Shown here: positions 56,374-64,000 of the stretch, in pieces
Layout of the letters: every line of letters starts with the position of its first letter
Position numbering within the stretch: the first letter of the stretch is position 1
Origin: G965232465 sp965232465
GTDB taxonomy: Bacteria > Pseudomonadota > Alphaproteobacteria > JAQWUY01
Length of the DNA: 64,000 nucleotides
Direction of reading: 5' to 3'
Assembly (NCBI GenBank): GCA_965232465.1
Contig: OZ246977.1
Span: forward strand, 2,232,001 to 2,296,000
The notes under the pieces: generated by a model
Told to the model about the DNA's origin: nothing
Databases searched by the model: none
The model's input: only the letters and a program-made list of their open reading frames with translations
Translations under genes and position numbers: made by a program

Positions 56374-58240
56374 TATATTACCTTAATTTCTGTGGTGGGG
56401 CTCTTGGTTTTGAATATGGTTTCTGTGTTTATGCGTAAAGAGTCATTATCGTTAAAACAGGCATCCCGAAACACCACACGATGGGGGGTGTGCTCGGTCA
56501 TTTGTGTAACCATGGTTTCGGTTATGTTGTGGGCAAAGCACGCCATTAAAAATGGGGTTTTGTCTGGGTCGTTTTTGTCATAAACGCTATATACGGTTTT
56601 ACCGTCGAATGTGTGGCGGGTGATGGGATGGTGCAGTTGGACGCCCCATGCCAACAATACTTCGAATACTAAATCTAGATCCGATCGGTCCGATTTGATA
56701 TTGTCGATCATATCGAGAATTTCAGCCTGAGTGGTTTGATTGACGGTTTTTTGCACAGGTTTATAATTGCCAGAATCCATCTTAAACACCCGAAACCCTG
56801 TATCGACGGCGGCCATAGCGGTGGGGGGGGTATATTTTGTCCCGCCCGACGGATGCGTTCTTTGGTTATTTCTGCTATGTTTTTATATCCTGCCTTGTAG
56901 GCTTCGGATTTTTCATCTGTAAGTTCAGGTAACTGTACAGATATACATGTGCGTTTTCCCCCATCCTCCGCATTAAGTGCCATAACCGCATGGGCTGTGG
57001 TGCCAGAGCCTGCGAAGAAGTCTAGTATAATATCGCTTTTTTGGGTGGATATTTTTAAAAAGTGATTTATCAATCCAATAGGCTTTGAAAATTCAAATAC
57101 TCTAAAATCAAAAATTTTTTCAATATCTTTGCTTGCTTTTTGATTTGTACCAACATAACTATCTAGCAAATCAGAAGGAATTTGTCCCTTTGAATCTTTT
57201 AAATATATTTTTATATATGGAATTTTACTTGTTTTTTTGGGAAAGTATATTTCATCGTTTTTTAACATAATTTCAAAAATTTTTTTTGATTTCATCCATG
57301 GACCATTCACTACATCACCTGAAGGTGTTGTTATATTATAAACATATCTTCCACGGGTTTTATCTAAAATATTCCCTTGTCTAAATAATCCTTTACTATC
57401 TTTATAATTATACATTTTCAAGGCTTTTTTACTTAATGGCATTTTGTAAATATTTTCTGTATTATAACTCCTTGCATAGCCTAAAATATATTCTTTAACT
57501 CGTGCTACTTTCCCGATATTTGCTTGATTATCAGACTTTCGCCAAACAACACAAGCAACAAAATTTTCTTTCCCAAACACCTCATCACAAAGTATTTTTA
57601 AGTTCGCTTGTTCGTTGTCATCGATACTGATAAAAATAACCCCATCGTCCCGTAACAGATTGCGGGCAAGTAACAAACGGGGATATATCATCGACAACCA
57701 ATCGCTGTGATACCGCCCCTTGCTTTCAGGGTTTGCCACCAAACGACCGCCTTCTGCGTCCATATAATCGGATTGTTCACTATATTCGACTTTATCTTGT
57801 GTGTAGGTATCTTTGTAAATAAAGTCCTTACCTGTGTTATATGGGGGGTCGATGTATATCATCTTTACTTTGCCAAGATACGATTCCTGTAACAATTTTA
57901 ATACATCCAGATTATCCCCTTCGATAAAGATATTTTCGGTTGTGGCAAAATCTTTACTTTCCGTTTCCACAGGACGAATCGTTTTATCAATGGGGGTATA
58001 CGCCTGATTACGGGATTGTGCCTTACCGGGCCAGTTCATCTGATACCGTTCCGGTTGCGTTGGGGTAATAATATCCTTCGACAAATGCGATTTTAAAACT
58101 TCAAAATCAATGACTGGCACCACCCGCCCCTCAGCATCCCGACTCTCGATCACACAATCGGGAAACAACGCCCCAATCCGCCGCACATTATCCAAACTTA
58201 CATCCCGACACTTCTTTAATTGTAACTTATCAAAACTCAT
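56373..58240 (-). CDS. mod: type III DNA methyltransferase Mod, copy 2, phase-variable, out of frame here
   Basis: The start at 58240 (MSFDKLQLKKCRDVSL) has AAGGGAT upstream. The same architecture as copy 1: DPPYNTG (about 131-137), a central recognition region unrelated to that of copy 1 (starting VACVVWRKSDNQANIGKVARVKEY), motif I DFFAGSGTTAHAV, then ERIRRAGQNIPPPP at a C8 tract (56823-56830). The frame is lost there, the first part reading on to a stop at 56708. The Mod C-terminus (MAAVDTGFRVFKMDSGNY onward) is open from 56816 to 56373 in another frame. Nine or six C would restore one 622-residue protein (at nine). N- and C-terminal parts are almost identical to copy 1. Confidence 0.88.
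56823..56830 (-). repeat. poly-C8 switch tract in mod copy 2
   Basis: Eight C followed by ACCGCTATGG on the coding strand. The full frame needs nine (or six). The tract sits at the position of the C13 tract of copy 1, with the interruption ACC where copy 1 has none. Confidence 0.8.
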
Positions 58241-58268
58241 TTTTTTATCCCTTAATCAAAATATATGC

Positions 58269-58853
58269 CTATACAATACTATCAATCACTTTTAACAATA
58301 TGGGAGCGTATGGTCCCGATTGAAATTCATCTTTAAGTAGTTCTTGTTTTTCTGTTTTTGAAAGAGTACCATCATTTATTTGTTTATGTACTTCATCTAA
58401 ACTGTTCACATATGATCTACGGTTTTCGGTTAAATTAGTTTCATTTAACCCTAAAATATCGATGGTCTCTTTTGCCCTTGCTGTCGTACCAAACACCATT
58501 CCCCACTTAAATTGTAATTCTGTTTCACATTCAACCATTAACGGGGTGAGGGGAATATCCATATTACCTTTTTTATGACCACAATGGTTTGGAAAATTAC
58601 AACTCGCCACAATATTATCATAATTTGATTTTAATTTTGGGTATTGTGATTTTGGTTTTATGTGTTCATTGTGCGATGTGTTCATACATATTTTATCACA
58701 ACAATACGCACATAAATACTTTTGTTCCTGTAAACAAGATTGGCGAACTGCTTGTCTTTCTATTTCGGTTAAATCCTTATAAACACCATTAGGGTTTTTC
58801 TTTTTCCATTTTATCAATTCTGATGGTGGATTCCCCTTATTTATTTTTTGCAT
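58269..58853 (-). CDS. ptuB: PtuB-like HNH endonuclease (Septu / retron-associated TIGR02646 type)
   Basis: A 194-residue nuclease. An HNH core with zinc cysteines is visible: YLCAYCCDKI (C48, C51), the catalytic HNEHIKPKSQYP (61-72) and a second pair near CNFPNHCGHKKG (85-96). The N-terminus MQKINKGNPPSELIKWK matches this family's typical opening. It overlaps the upstream ATPase gene by 17 bp, the usual arrangement of Septu pairs. Predicted role: DNA or RNA cleavage on phage infection, controlled by the ATPase. No reverse transcriptase is nearby, so it is not a retron. Confidence 0.85.
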   Translation of the reverse strand: MQKINKGNPPSELIKWKKKNPNGVYKDLTEIERQAVRQSCLQEQKYLCAYCCDKICMNTSHNEHIKPKSQYPKLKSNYDNIVASCNFPNHCGHKKGNMDIPLTPLMVECETELQFKWGMVFGTTARAKETIDILGLNETNLTENRRSYVNSLDEVHKQINDGTLSKTEKQELLKDEFQSGPYAPILLKVIDSIV

Positions 58854-60180
58854 TTCTTATTTCCTGCTTTTTTAAAAGTATCTTGGCAGTTTGTATATCC
58901 ATATGCGAACCCGACAAGTCGTTTTCTAATTCGGATAACATTTCTTTTGCTTGCTTTAATTCATTATAATGTATGTGTGTCGTTATCTGATTGATTTTGT
59001 CTGTTACCTGTTTGTTACGAATATTGGCATCCATAATATCCAACAATACCATATTTACATCTTTGCCATATTGTGATTGTTGCTTGTACAGTTTGCTATC
59101 ATTACCAATGGAATACAATAAAATATGTTTATAATCGCTAATGACAATGGGCGAATGGGTGGTCAAAATAAATTGACAATTTGGAAAAGTATGTATGAGG
59201 TTTGCAATAATAGACCGTTGCCATTTGGGGTGCAGGTACATATCGATCTCATCAATTAAAATAACCCCAGCTCCTTCCAATGGGTTGTCTAAATTAGGAT
59301 TCATAATTGCCAAGCGACGGGCAATATCCCCTACTAATGCCATTAAGGACTTTTCCCCTTGTGATAATTGTAATACATTTAATTTTTGTTCCCCTTTGTC
59401 AATCACCATTCGCAAAGGGGATCTGCGTACCCTTAAATTATCAAAACCGGGCATAAAATTTTTGATAGCGGACCTGACAGCCGTTAATTGTTTATCACGA
59501 CTGGACGCTTTCATCTCTTTTAAGAAATCCCATAAAGAGGTATGATCAGAATTATTTAAAGCATTTTCGATTTTTTGCTCAATTTCTGGGGACATGCTAT
59601 TTTCATTTTCTTTGTCTTCTCTTTCCCTAAACCATTCAAAAAATCGCCTAAAATCAACACCCGAAGTTAAGGATTCATCATACCCATCAATCTGACCAAA
59701 TGTATGGCGTTTACCTATGCGTAGGGGAATATCAACAACAACCCGTTCCACAGAATAAAATGCCAACAAAGGTACGCTACTTTCTGCGTTTTCGGTAAGG
59801 TGCATTTTAAAGAAATCTGCTAATTTTGTACAGCCTTCTAATGCACTGGTATGTTCCCCTTTTTTACCTTTTTGTGTTCGGGCAAGGCTCCATTTAAAAT
59901 TTTTATTGGCATTTGTAACGGATATATCAACACAGGCTGATGGGGCATTATTCCTAATGACTTCAAGTGGTATGGGGGTGCCGCTGCTATTTTTTGTACG
60001 GATTCTGTTTACAAGCCAACTTAAAACCGTTGCCAAAGATTTTACAATCGTTGTTTTACCACCCCCATTATCGGCAATAAAAACGGTTACATTTGATGCA
60101 ACTTCATCGGTTGGGGCAAAGTCCATACGCAGTTCTTTAAACTGTCCTATGTTTTTAAGGTACAGGTGTTGTATTTGCAT
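58837..60180 (-). CDS. ptuA: PtuA-like AAA ATPase (Septu)
   Basis: A 447-residue SMC/OLD-type ATPase: MQIQHLYLKNIGQFKELRMDF opening, Walker A ADNGGGKTT (36-44), ABC-like signature LSQGEKSLMALVGDIARRL (about 270-288), Walker B GVILIDEIDMYLHPKWQ (about 302-318) and the TTHSP switch. A C-terminal helical tail of about 90 residues completes it. In Septu the ATPase holds the PtuB nuclease inactive until infection. It is embedded between the DUF4391 gene (87 bp upstream) and PtuB in the restriction-modification operon. Confidence 0.85.
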   Translation of the reverse strand: MQIQHLYLKNIGQFKELRMDFAPTDEVASNVTVFIADNGGGKTTIVKSLATVLSWLVNRIRTKNSSGTPIPLEVIRNNAPSACVDISVTNANKNFKWSLARTQKGKKGEHTSALEGCTKLADFFKMHLTENAESSVPLLAFYSVERVVVDIPLRIGKRHTFGQIDGYDESLTSGVDFRRFFEWFREREDKENENSMSPEIEQKIENALNNSDHTSLWDFLKEMKASSRDKQLTAVRSAIKNFMPGFDNLRVRRSPLRMVIDKGEQKLNVLQLSQGEKSLMALVGDIARRLAIMNPNLDNPLEGAGVILIDEIDMYLHPKWQRSIIANLIHTFPNCQFILTTHSPIVISDYKHILLYSIGNDSKLYKQQSQYGKDVNMVLLDIMDANIRNKQVTDKINQITTHIHYNELKQAKEMLSELENDLSGSHMDIQTAKILLKKQEIRNAKNK

Positions 60181-60267
60181 TTTTTATCCCTAAGTCATGG
60201 TATATTTACTTACAGTACTATATACGATGTTAAACACAGTTTCAATATAAAACATGGGCAAGGGGTT

Positions 60268-60933
60268 TTACATATCTGAGGTATGTTTTAATTTTATAAT
60301 CTCTGCCCGTATTTCCACTTGCCGATTAAATTGCTTTTCCTGTTTGAACTTGTTTTCCAGTTGGGTAATTTTTCTTTGTGTTTTTTCGTACTGTTTGCGG
60401 TGTTGCAAAGCGGTTATGATGGTTTCGGCGGTTATGGTTTCTGGGGGTGGGGCTATGCCCATAGTTTTACATAAGATTTGGTAATATAGCTGTTCCAGAG
60501 TCCTGACCATGGGCAAGGGTTGGCGGGCGTCGGTTTTGTTTGTCCAATCGGTTTGTATATAATCGCCTTGCACAGTCCATCGACCTGAGTATTTGGCATT
60601 TTGGGTTTTATATGCCATAATGGTCATGATTTTAGTGTTATGTTCGATTTCATATATAGTGGGAATTGTGGTTTTGTCCATCGCCTTAATAATATCCATC
60701 GGGGATTTTTGCGTTCGCATAATAATACGAATGACGGCTATTTCCGGAACATTGGCGGTTTTTATTATGTTGGGTAAAGTGTTTTCCCCCAGTTTGTTTG
60801 CCCAACGGATACGCTTTATGTGCTGATTTAAAAAATCTCGCCTGCCTGCCCCCGTACCGATACCTTTATACAGGCTTTGTTTGGGAATTATACGGTTAAA
60901 AACTGTGGATTTAGGGTACTGATATAATGCCAT
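60268..60933 (-). CDS. DUF4391 protein
   Basis: A 221-residue protein from the ATG at 60933, which lies next to the stop of the helicase and has GGGG upstream. It fits DUF4391: RIRWANKLGENTLPNIIKTANVPEIAVIRI near the start, IPTIYEIEHNTKIMTIMAYK in the middle, and a long charged coiled-coil-like C-terminus (KQYEKTQRKITQLENKFKQEKQFNRQVEIRAEIIKLK). The family has no established activity but recurs beside SNF2 helicases and type III-like methylases in defence loci, so a role as an adaptor of this helicase is inferred. Confidence 0.75.
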   Translation of the reverse strand: MALYQYPKSTVFNRIIPKQSLYKGIGTGAGRRDFLNQHIKRIRWANKLGENTLPNIIKTANVPEIAVIRIIMRTQKSPMDIIKAMDKTTIPTIYEIEHNTKIMTIMAYKTQNAKYSGRWTVQGDYIQTDWTNKTDARQPLPMVRTLEQLYYQILCKTMGIAPPPETITAETIITALQHRKQYEKTQRKITQLENKFKQEKQFNRQVEIRAEIIKLKHTSDM

Positions 60934-60934
60934 A

Positions 60935-63900
60935 TTATGCCCCATCCTGTATCACCACAAACCCGATCAGTTCAAAATCCTTAATACCTTCGATATGCGT
61001 ATTTAAAGCGGTGGTTTCGCCGCCACTAAATAAACTATTAATATCCGATTGCTGTTGTATGTGAACAATCGATGCAATGGCGGTGTTTAATAAATCCGAA
61101 TACGCCCCCATATTTTTGCCATCGTCTGTATTGTGGTTAAATATACCATACGCACCCGCACACGGATTGGGATATTGTTTACAAGTTGTGCGTAAAATAT
61201 CCAAAATATCCTTAGACTTATCATGGGAAATAACCACTTGTCCATTGTTATCCAAATACACCATATAATATGGATGTAATCGATTTACGCCTTCGATATT
61301 CACTGTATCATGGATATTACGCATCACAAAAATAACCCCCGGTACAAGGTTCTTATGGGGATTAGGGGGCATGACAGCGTGCATACCTTTGGCGGCTTTT
61401 GCCACCGATGCATTATTTTCCATGTAATGCAGTAAATCCATGCGAAAATCATTTAAACCCAAGTCGGTAATCGATACACCGGTTTTAATATCTTCGAGGT
61501 CAACGACTTCGTCTTGCAACCGTTTTAATTGGTCATGGCGATAGGACGCTTCGTTTTGTTCCTTGGTCAAAAGATTATCGTCCCCAGATCCCGCCATATC
61601 GCTTATTACCATACGGTTTTCCACCCGCTCTTTAAGGTTAATATATTTGTCAAGGGTGATATTGGGCCAATAATTTACCAACTGAATGACGGCATTGGAC
61701 GATCCGATACGGTCAATCCGTCCAAACCGTTGCACTATACGCACAGGATTCCAGTGAATATCATAATTTACCAAATAATCACAATCTTGTAAATTCTGCC
61801 CCTCAGATATACAATCCGTAGCAAAAACCACATCGATTTTTGTGGTATCGTCCGGGTATATTTTGTCTTTTTCTTTGGATTTTGGCGAAAATAGGGTTAA
61901 TATGTCTTCAAAATTATTATATGTACTACCGGAAGTATTTTTGCACTTTACACCCGTCAGCAACGCACTATGTAATGCGTATTTTTGTCGTAAATTATCG
62001 GATATATGGGTGTATAAATACTCCGCTGTATCGGAAAATGCGGAAAATATCAGTACTTTTTTGTTATTCAGATTTATAGGATTTTCTATTTTATGGGTGA
62101 GCATATGGACCAAGTCTTGTAACTTGGTATCCTTTTCGACGGTTATTACAGATACATCTTGCAGCAACCCTTGTACTATGATTAAGTCGCTTTGTAAATC
62201 CCGTTCCCACCCCAAATAATCCATGTGAGCAAAATCAATTTTAACCTTGCCCCCTGTGGTGTGAATCGTGTCTGTGTCTGTATCGGAATCAAGCATATCT
62301 TCATCGTCGATTACATCCATTTCAAAATTATTTTGGGTGTTTTGTTTGTATGCTTCAATGGCGTTTAGTGCCTGTTTATAATTGGTTTCAATACGCTGTA
62401 AAGTAATACGAAAAGCATGTACAGAACTTTCCAAGCGTTTTAAAACTAAGGTGGTCATTAACGACTTAACACCGGTTTCCCGTGTTTGTTGTGATAATTT
62501 GGTAACACCTTCGTATAAGGGCGTGTCATATTTTTCCGCATAATGTGCTTGCCAACTAGGGTGTAAATATACCAATGGCGTATATACAGACATTAACAAC
62601 TGGCTAAGCTGTTCCACAATCGTATCGTATGTAACTGTATCCATTGTTTCACACAGGTTCGGACGGCGGGTTATTGGCATGTTGCGACTGGGGAACGCCC
62701 CGACTTTGGTCATATCGTAATATTTGGCAATGTGTTTACGGGACCTTGCAATGGTTACCGAATCCAATAACTTAAAAAAATCAAAATCCAATTGTTGCAA
62801 AATAGTTTCCGCTGTCCGTTCCTCAGCTGGCAATTTTTCCCATTTATTAAACACAGTTTGGGCTTGCCTAAAAACATCATTTACACTGCGATTGATTTGT
62901 AGGGCTTGTCTAAACGCATGGCTATCGCCTTCGTATGCCAATTGTAGTTGGTTTTTTAAGTCATTAAAGCGGTTGTTTACGGGGGTTGCCGATAACATCA
63001 ATACTTTGGTTTTTACGCCCGCCTTGATAATATTTTGCATCAGTTTTTGGTATCGGGTCATATGGTCTTTGACGGCTTCGTCATTGCGAAAATTATGGGA
63101 TTCGTCAATCACCACTATGTCATAATTACCCCAGTTTACTTTGTTTAAAGGAATACCATTGGTTACACCGCCTTTACGGGTTAAATCGCTGTGGTGAAGT
63201 ACATCGTAATTAAAACGGTCTTGTTGCAATATGTTGGTTTTTAAATTGCCTTTGTACGCCATCCAATTTTGGCTAAGTTTCTTTGGGCATAATACCAGTA
63301 CTGTTTTGTTGCGAAGTTCATAATATTTAATCACCGCTAATGCGGAAAAAGTTTTACCCAACCCCACACTATCCGCCAAAATACACCCATTGTATTTTTC
63401 CATTTTGCTGATAATACCTCGTACACCGTCTTTTTGAAAATCAAACAATTTGTTCCAAATAACCGTGTCTTGATACCCGGTTTTATCGTTGGGTAGTATG
63501 TCTTCGCTGATGTTTTCCAGAAATTCATTAAACACATTGTACAAAATAATAAAGTATATGTATTCGGGGCTATTTTCTTTGTACACGGATGATATGTATT
63601 GCAACACAATATCCGTCACATCCTCCACATCCCCAGAACTGTGCCACAGGGTGTTAAATATAGACAAAAAATGTTGTGTATTTTCTGCGGATTTGGTAAT
63701 AACTGTATAGTGGTTATCGCTGCGTTCATATCCCAATCCCGATGGATTAAATTCGTTAATGTTCATATATACATTGGCATTATTTTCCGCATGGCTGTTT
63801 AATATAAAATTACATGAGGTTTTCCCCACTTGTTGTACCGATTTAAACTGTACTTTTTGTGTTATCCATTCCGCACATTGCTTAGCAATGGCTTTTTGCG

Positions 63901-64000
63901 TTAGCATGTTGCGCAGCTGAATTTCAAAATCATTGCCATACAGTTTTTGTTCCCGATTATGTTTGGGAATAAAAAACTCTCTTTTCTGTCTATCTTGGTG
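60935..64000 (-). CDS. SNF2-family helicase of the second defence operon (5' end outside window)
   Basis: The first internal ATG is at 63907, but the frame stays open for 31 more codons to the window edge and looks coding (REFFIPKHNREQKLYGNDFEI), so the true start is outside. At least 1021 residues are present. Motifs: Walker A ADSVGLGKTFSAL, DESH box VIDESHNFRND, motif III LMLSATPVNN, C-terminal KVLIFSAFSDTAEYL, TDCISEGQNLQDCDYLVNYD and motif VI QRFGRIDRIGS. Last segment unassigned. It overlaps or abuts the DUF4391 gene. It probably translocates on DNA as part of a defence complex with the downstream methylase; its exact partner is unproven. Confidence 0.85.
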   Translation of the reverse strand, partial: HQDRQKREFFIPKHNREQKLYGNDFEIQLRNMLTQKAIAKQCAEWITQKVQFKSVQQVGKTSCNFILNSHAENNANVYMNINEFNPSGLGYERSDNHYTVITKSAENTQHFLSIFNTLWHSSGDVEDVTDIVLQYISSVYKENSPEYIYFIILYNVFNEFLENISEDILPNDKTGYQDTVIWNKLFDFQKDGVRGIISKMEKYNGCILADSVGLGKTFSALAVIKYYELRNKTVLVLCPKKLSQNWMAYKGNLKTNILQQDRFNYDVLHHSDLTRKGGVTNGIPLNKVNWGNYDIVVIDESHNFRNDEAVKDHMTRYQKLMQNIIKAGVKTKVLMLSATPVNNRFNDLKNQLQLAYEGDSHAFRQALQINRSVNDVFRQAQTVFNKWEKLPAEERTAETILQQLDFDFFKLLDSVTIARSRKHIAKYYDMTKVGAFPSRNMPITRRPNLCETMDTVTYDTIVEQLSQLLMSVYTPLVYLHPSWQAHYAEKYDTPLYEGVTKLSQQTRETGVKSLMTTLVLKRLESSVHAFRITLQRIETNYKQALNAIEAYKQNTQNNFEMDVIDDEDMLDSDTDTDTIHTTGGKVKIDFAHMDYLGWERDLQSDLIIVQGLLQDVSVITVEKDTKLQDLVHMLTHKIENPINLNNKKVLIFSAFSDTAEYLYTHISDNLRQKYALHSALLTGVKCKNTSGSTYNNFEDILTLFSPKSKEKDKIYPDDTTKIDVVFATDCISEGQNLQDCDYLVNYDIHWNPVRIVQRFGRIDRIGSSNAVIQLVNYWPNITLDKYINLKERVENRMVISDMAGSGDDNLLTKEQNEASYRHDQLKRLQDEVVDLEDIKTGVSITDLGLNDFRMDLLHYMENNASVAKAAKGMHAVMPPNPHKNLVPGVIFVMRNIHDTVNIEGVNRLHPYYMVYLDNNGQVVISHDKSKDILDILRTTCKQYPNPCAGAYGIFNHNTDDGKNMGAYSDLLNTAIASIVHIQQQSDINSLFSGGETTALNTHIEGIKDFELIGFVVIQDGA

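Noticed and set aside
58269..60180. Retron Ec78-type system
   Set aside because: The ATPase and HNH proteins are of the type that accompanies that retron, but no reverse transcriptase or msr-msd is present between or beside them, so Septu is the better call.

Overview
The window looks like a chromosomal segment of an AT-rich (roughly 40% GC by eye) Gram-negative bacterium, most likely an alphaproteobacterium. The support is a class I lysyl-tRNA synthetase, an ETF / ETF-ubiquinone oxidoreductase cluster, PntAB transhydrogenase, a TRAP transporter and a complete-looking aerobic phenylacetate (paa) block. A secreted ankyrin-repeat protein hints at a host-associated lifestyle. The assignment is inference; no rRNA or tRNA gene was seen. 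Codon use favours CCC and GGG, so the DNA is rich in C/G runs.

Layout. 1-2071: solute-binding protein (cut by the window edge) and UgpC/MalK-like ATPase of a sugar-type ABC importer; 2332-3228 a divergent LysR regulator. 3430-12931: first defence island, with a PLD-SNF2 helicase, a type IIG/PglX-like DNA methyltransferase, a candidate small RNA, a HicAB toxin-antitoxin pair, an inverted silent copy of the methyltransferase C-terminus and a serine recombinase. A 71-bp perfect inverted repeat (9319-9389 and 12220-12290) joins expressed and silent ends in frame, so this is very probably an invertible specificity switch. 13047-17261: PLP aminotransferase and TRAP transporter dctMQP. 17421-29166: phenylacetate degradation, paaABCDE, paaF, paaK, paaJ, paaI, paaY and paaN on the minus strand, with paaG and the repressor gene paaX on the plus strand.

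29208-31948: a repeat-rich accessory patch with a 38-codon replication-protein-like ORF, a 75-bp tandem repeat, a secreted ankyrin protein, a long hairpin and a duplicated 3' fragment of the ankyrin gene. 32083-51100: mostly housekeeping and metabolic genes (LysR, hemW, rdgB, rph, DUF993, enoyl-CoA hydratase, glycerate kinase, etfBA, ETF-QO with a C13 tract, aldo/keto reductase, lysK, pntAB, ilvD). Two copies of a four-hairpin intergenic repeat flank ilvD, and their stems show compensatory changes.

51371-64000: second defence island, one long minus-strand operon: SNF2 helicase (runs off the window), DUF4391 protein, Septu-like PtuA ATPase and PtuB HNH nuclease, two tandem type III Mod methyltransferases and one type III Res. 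Both mod genes are interrupted at a poly-C tract (C13 and C8) and both are out of frame in this sequence. They share their N- and C-termini but carry different central target-recognition regions.

The main theme is programmed variability of DNA modification by two independent mechanisms in one window: recombinase-driven inversion of a type IIG specificity domain, and slipped-strand switching of two type III methyltransferases. Further long homopolymers lie in hicA (A14) and the ETF-QO gene (C13).
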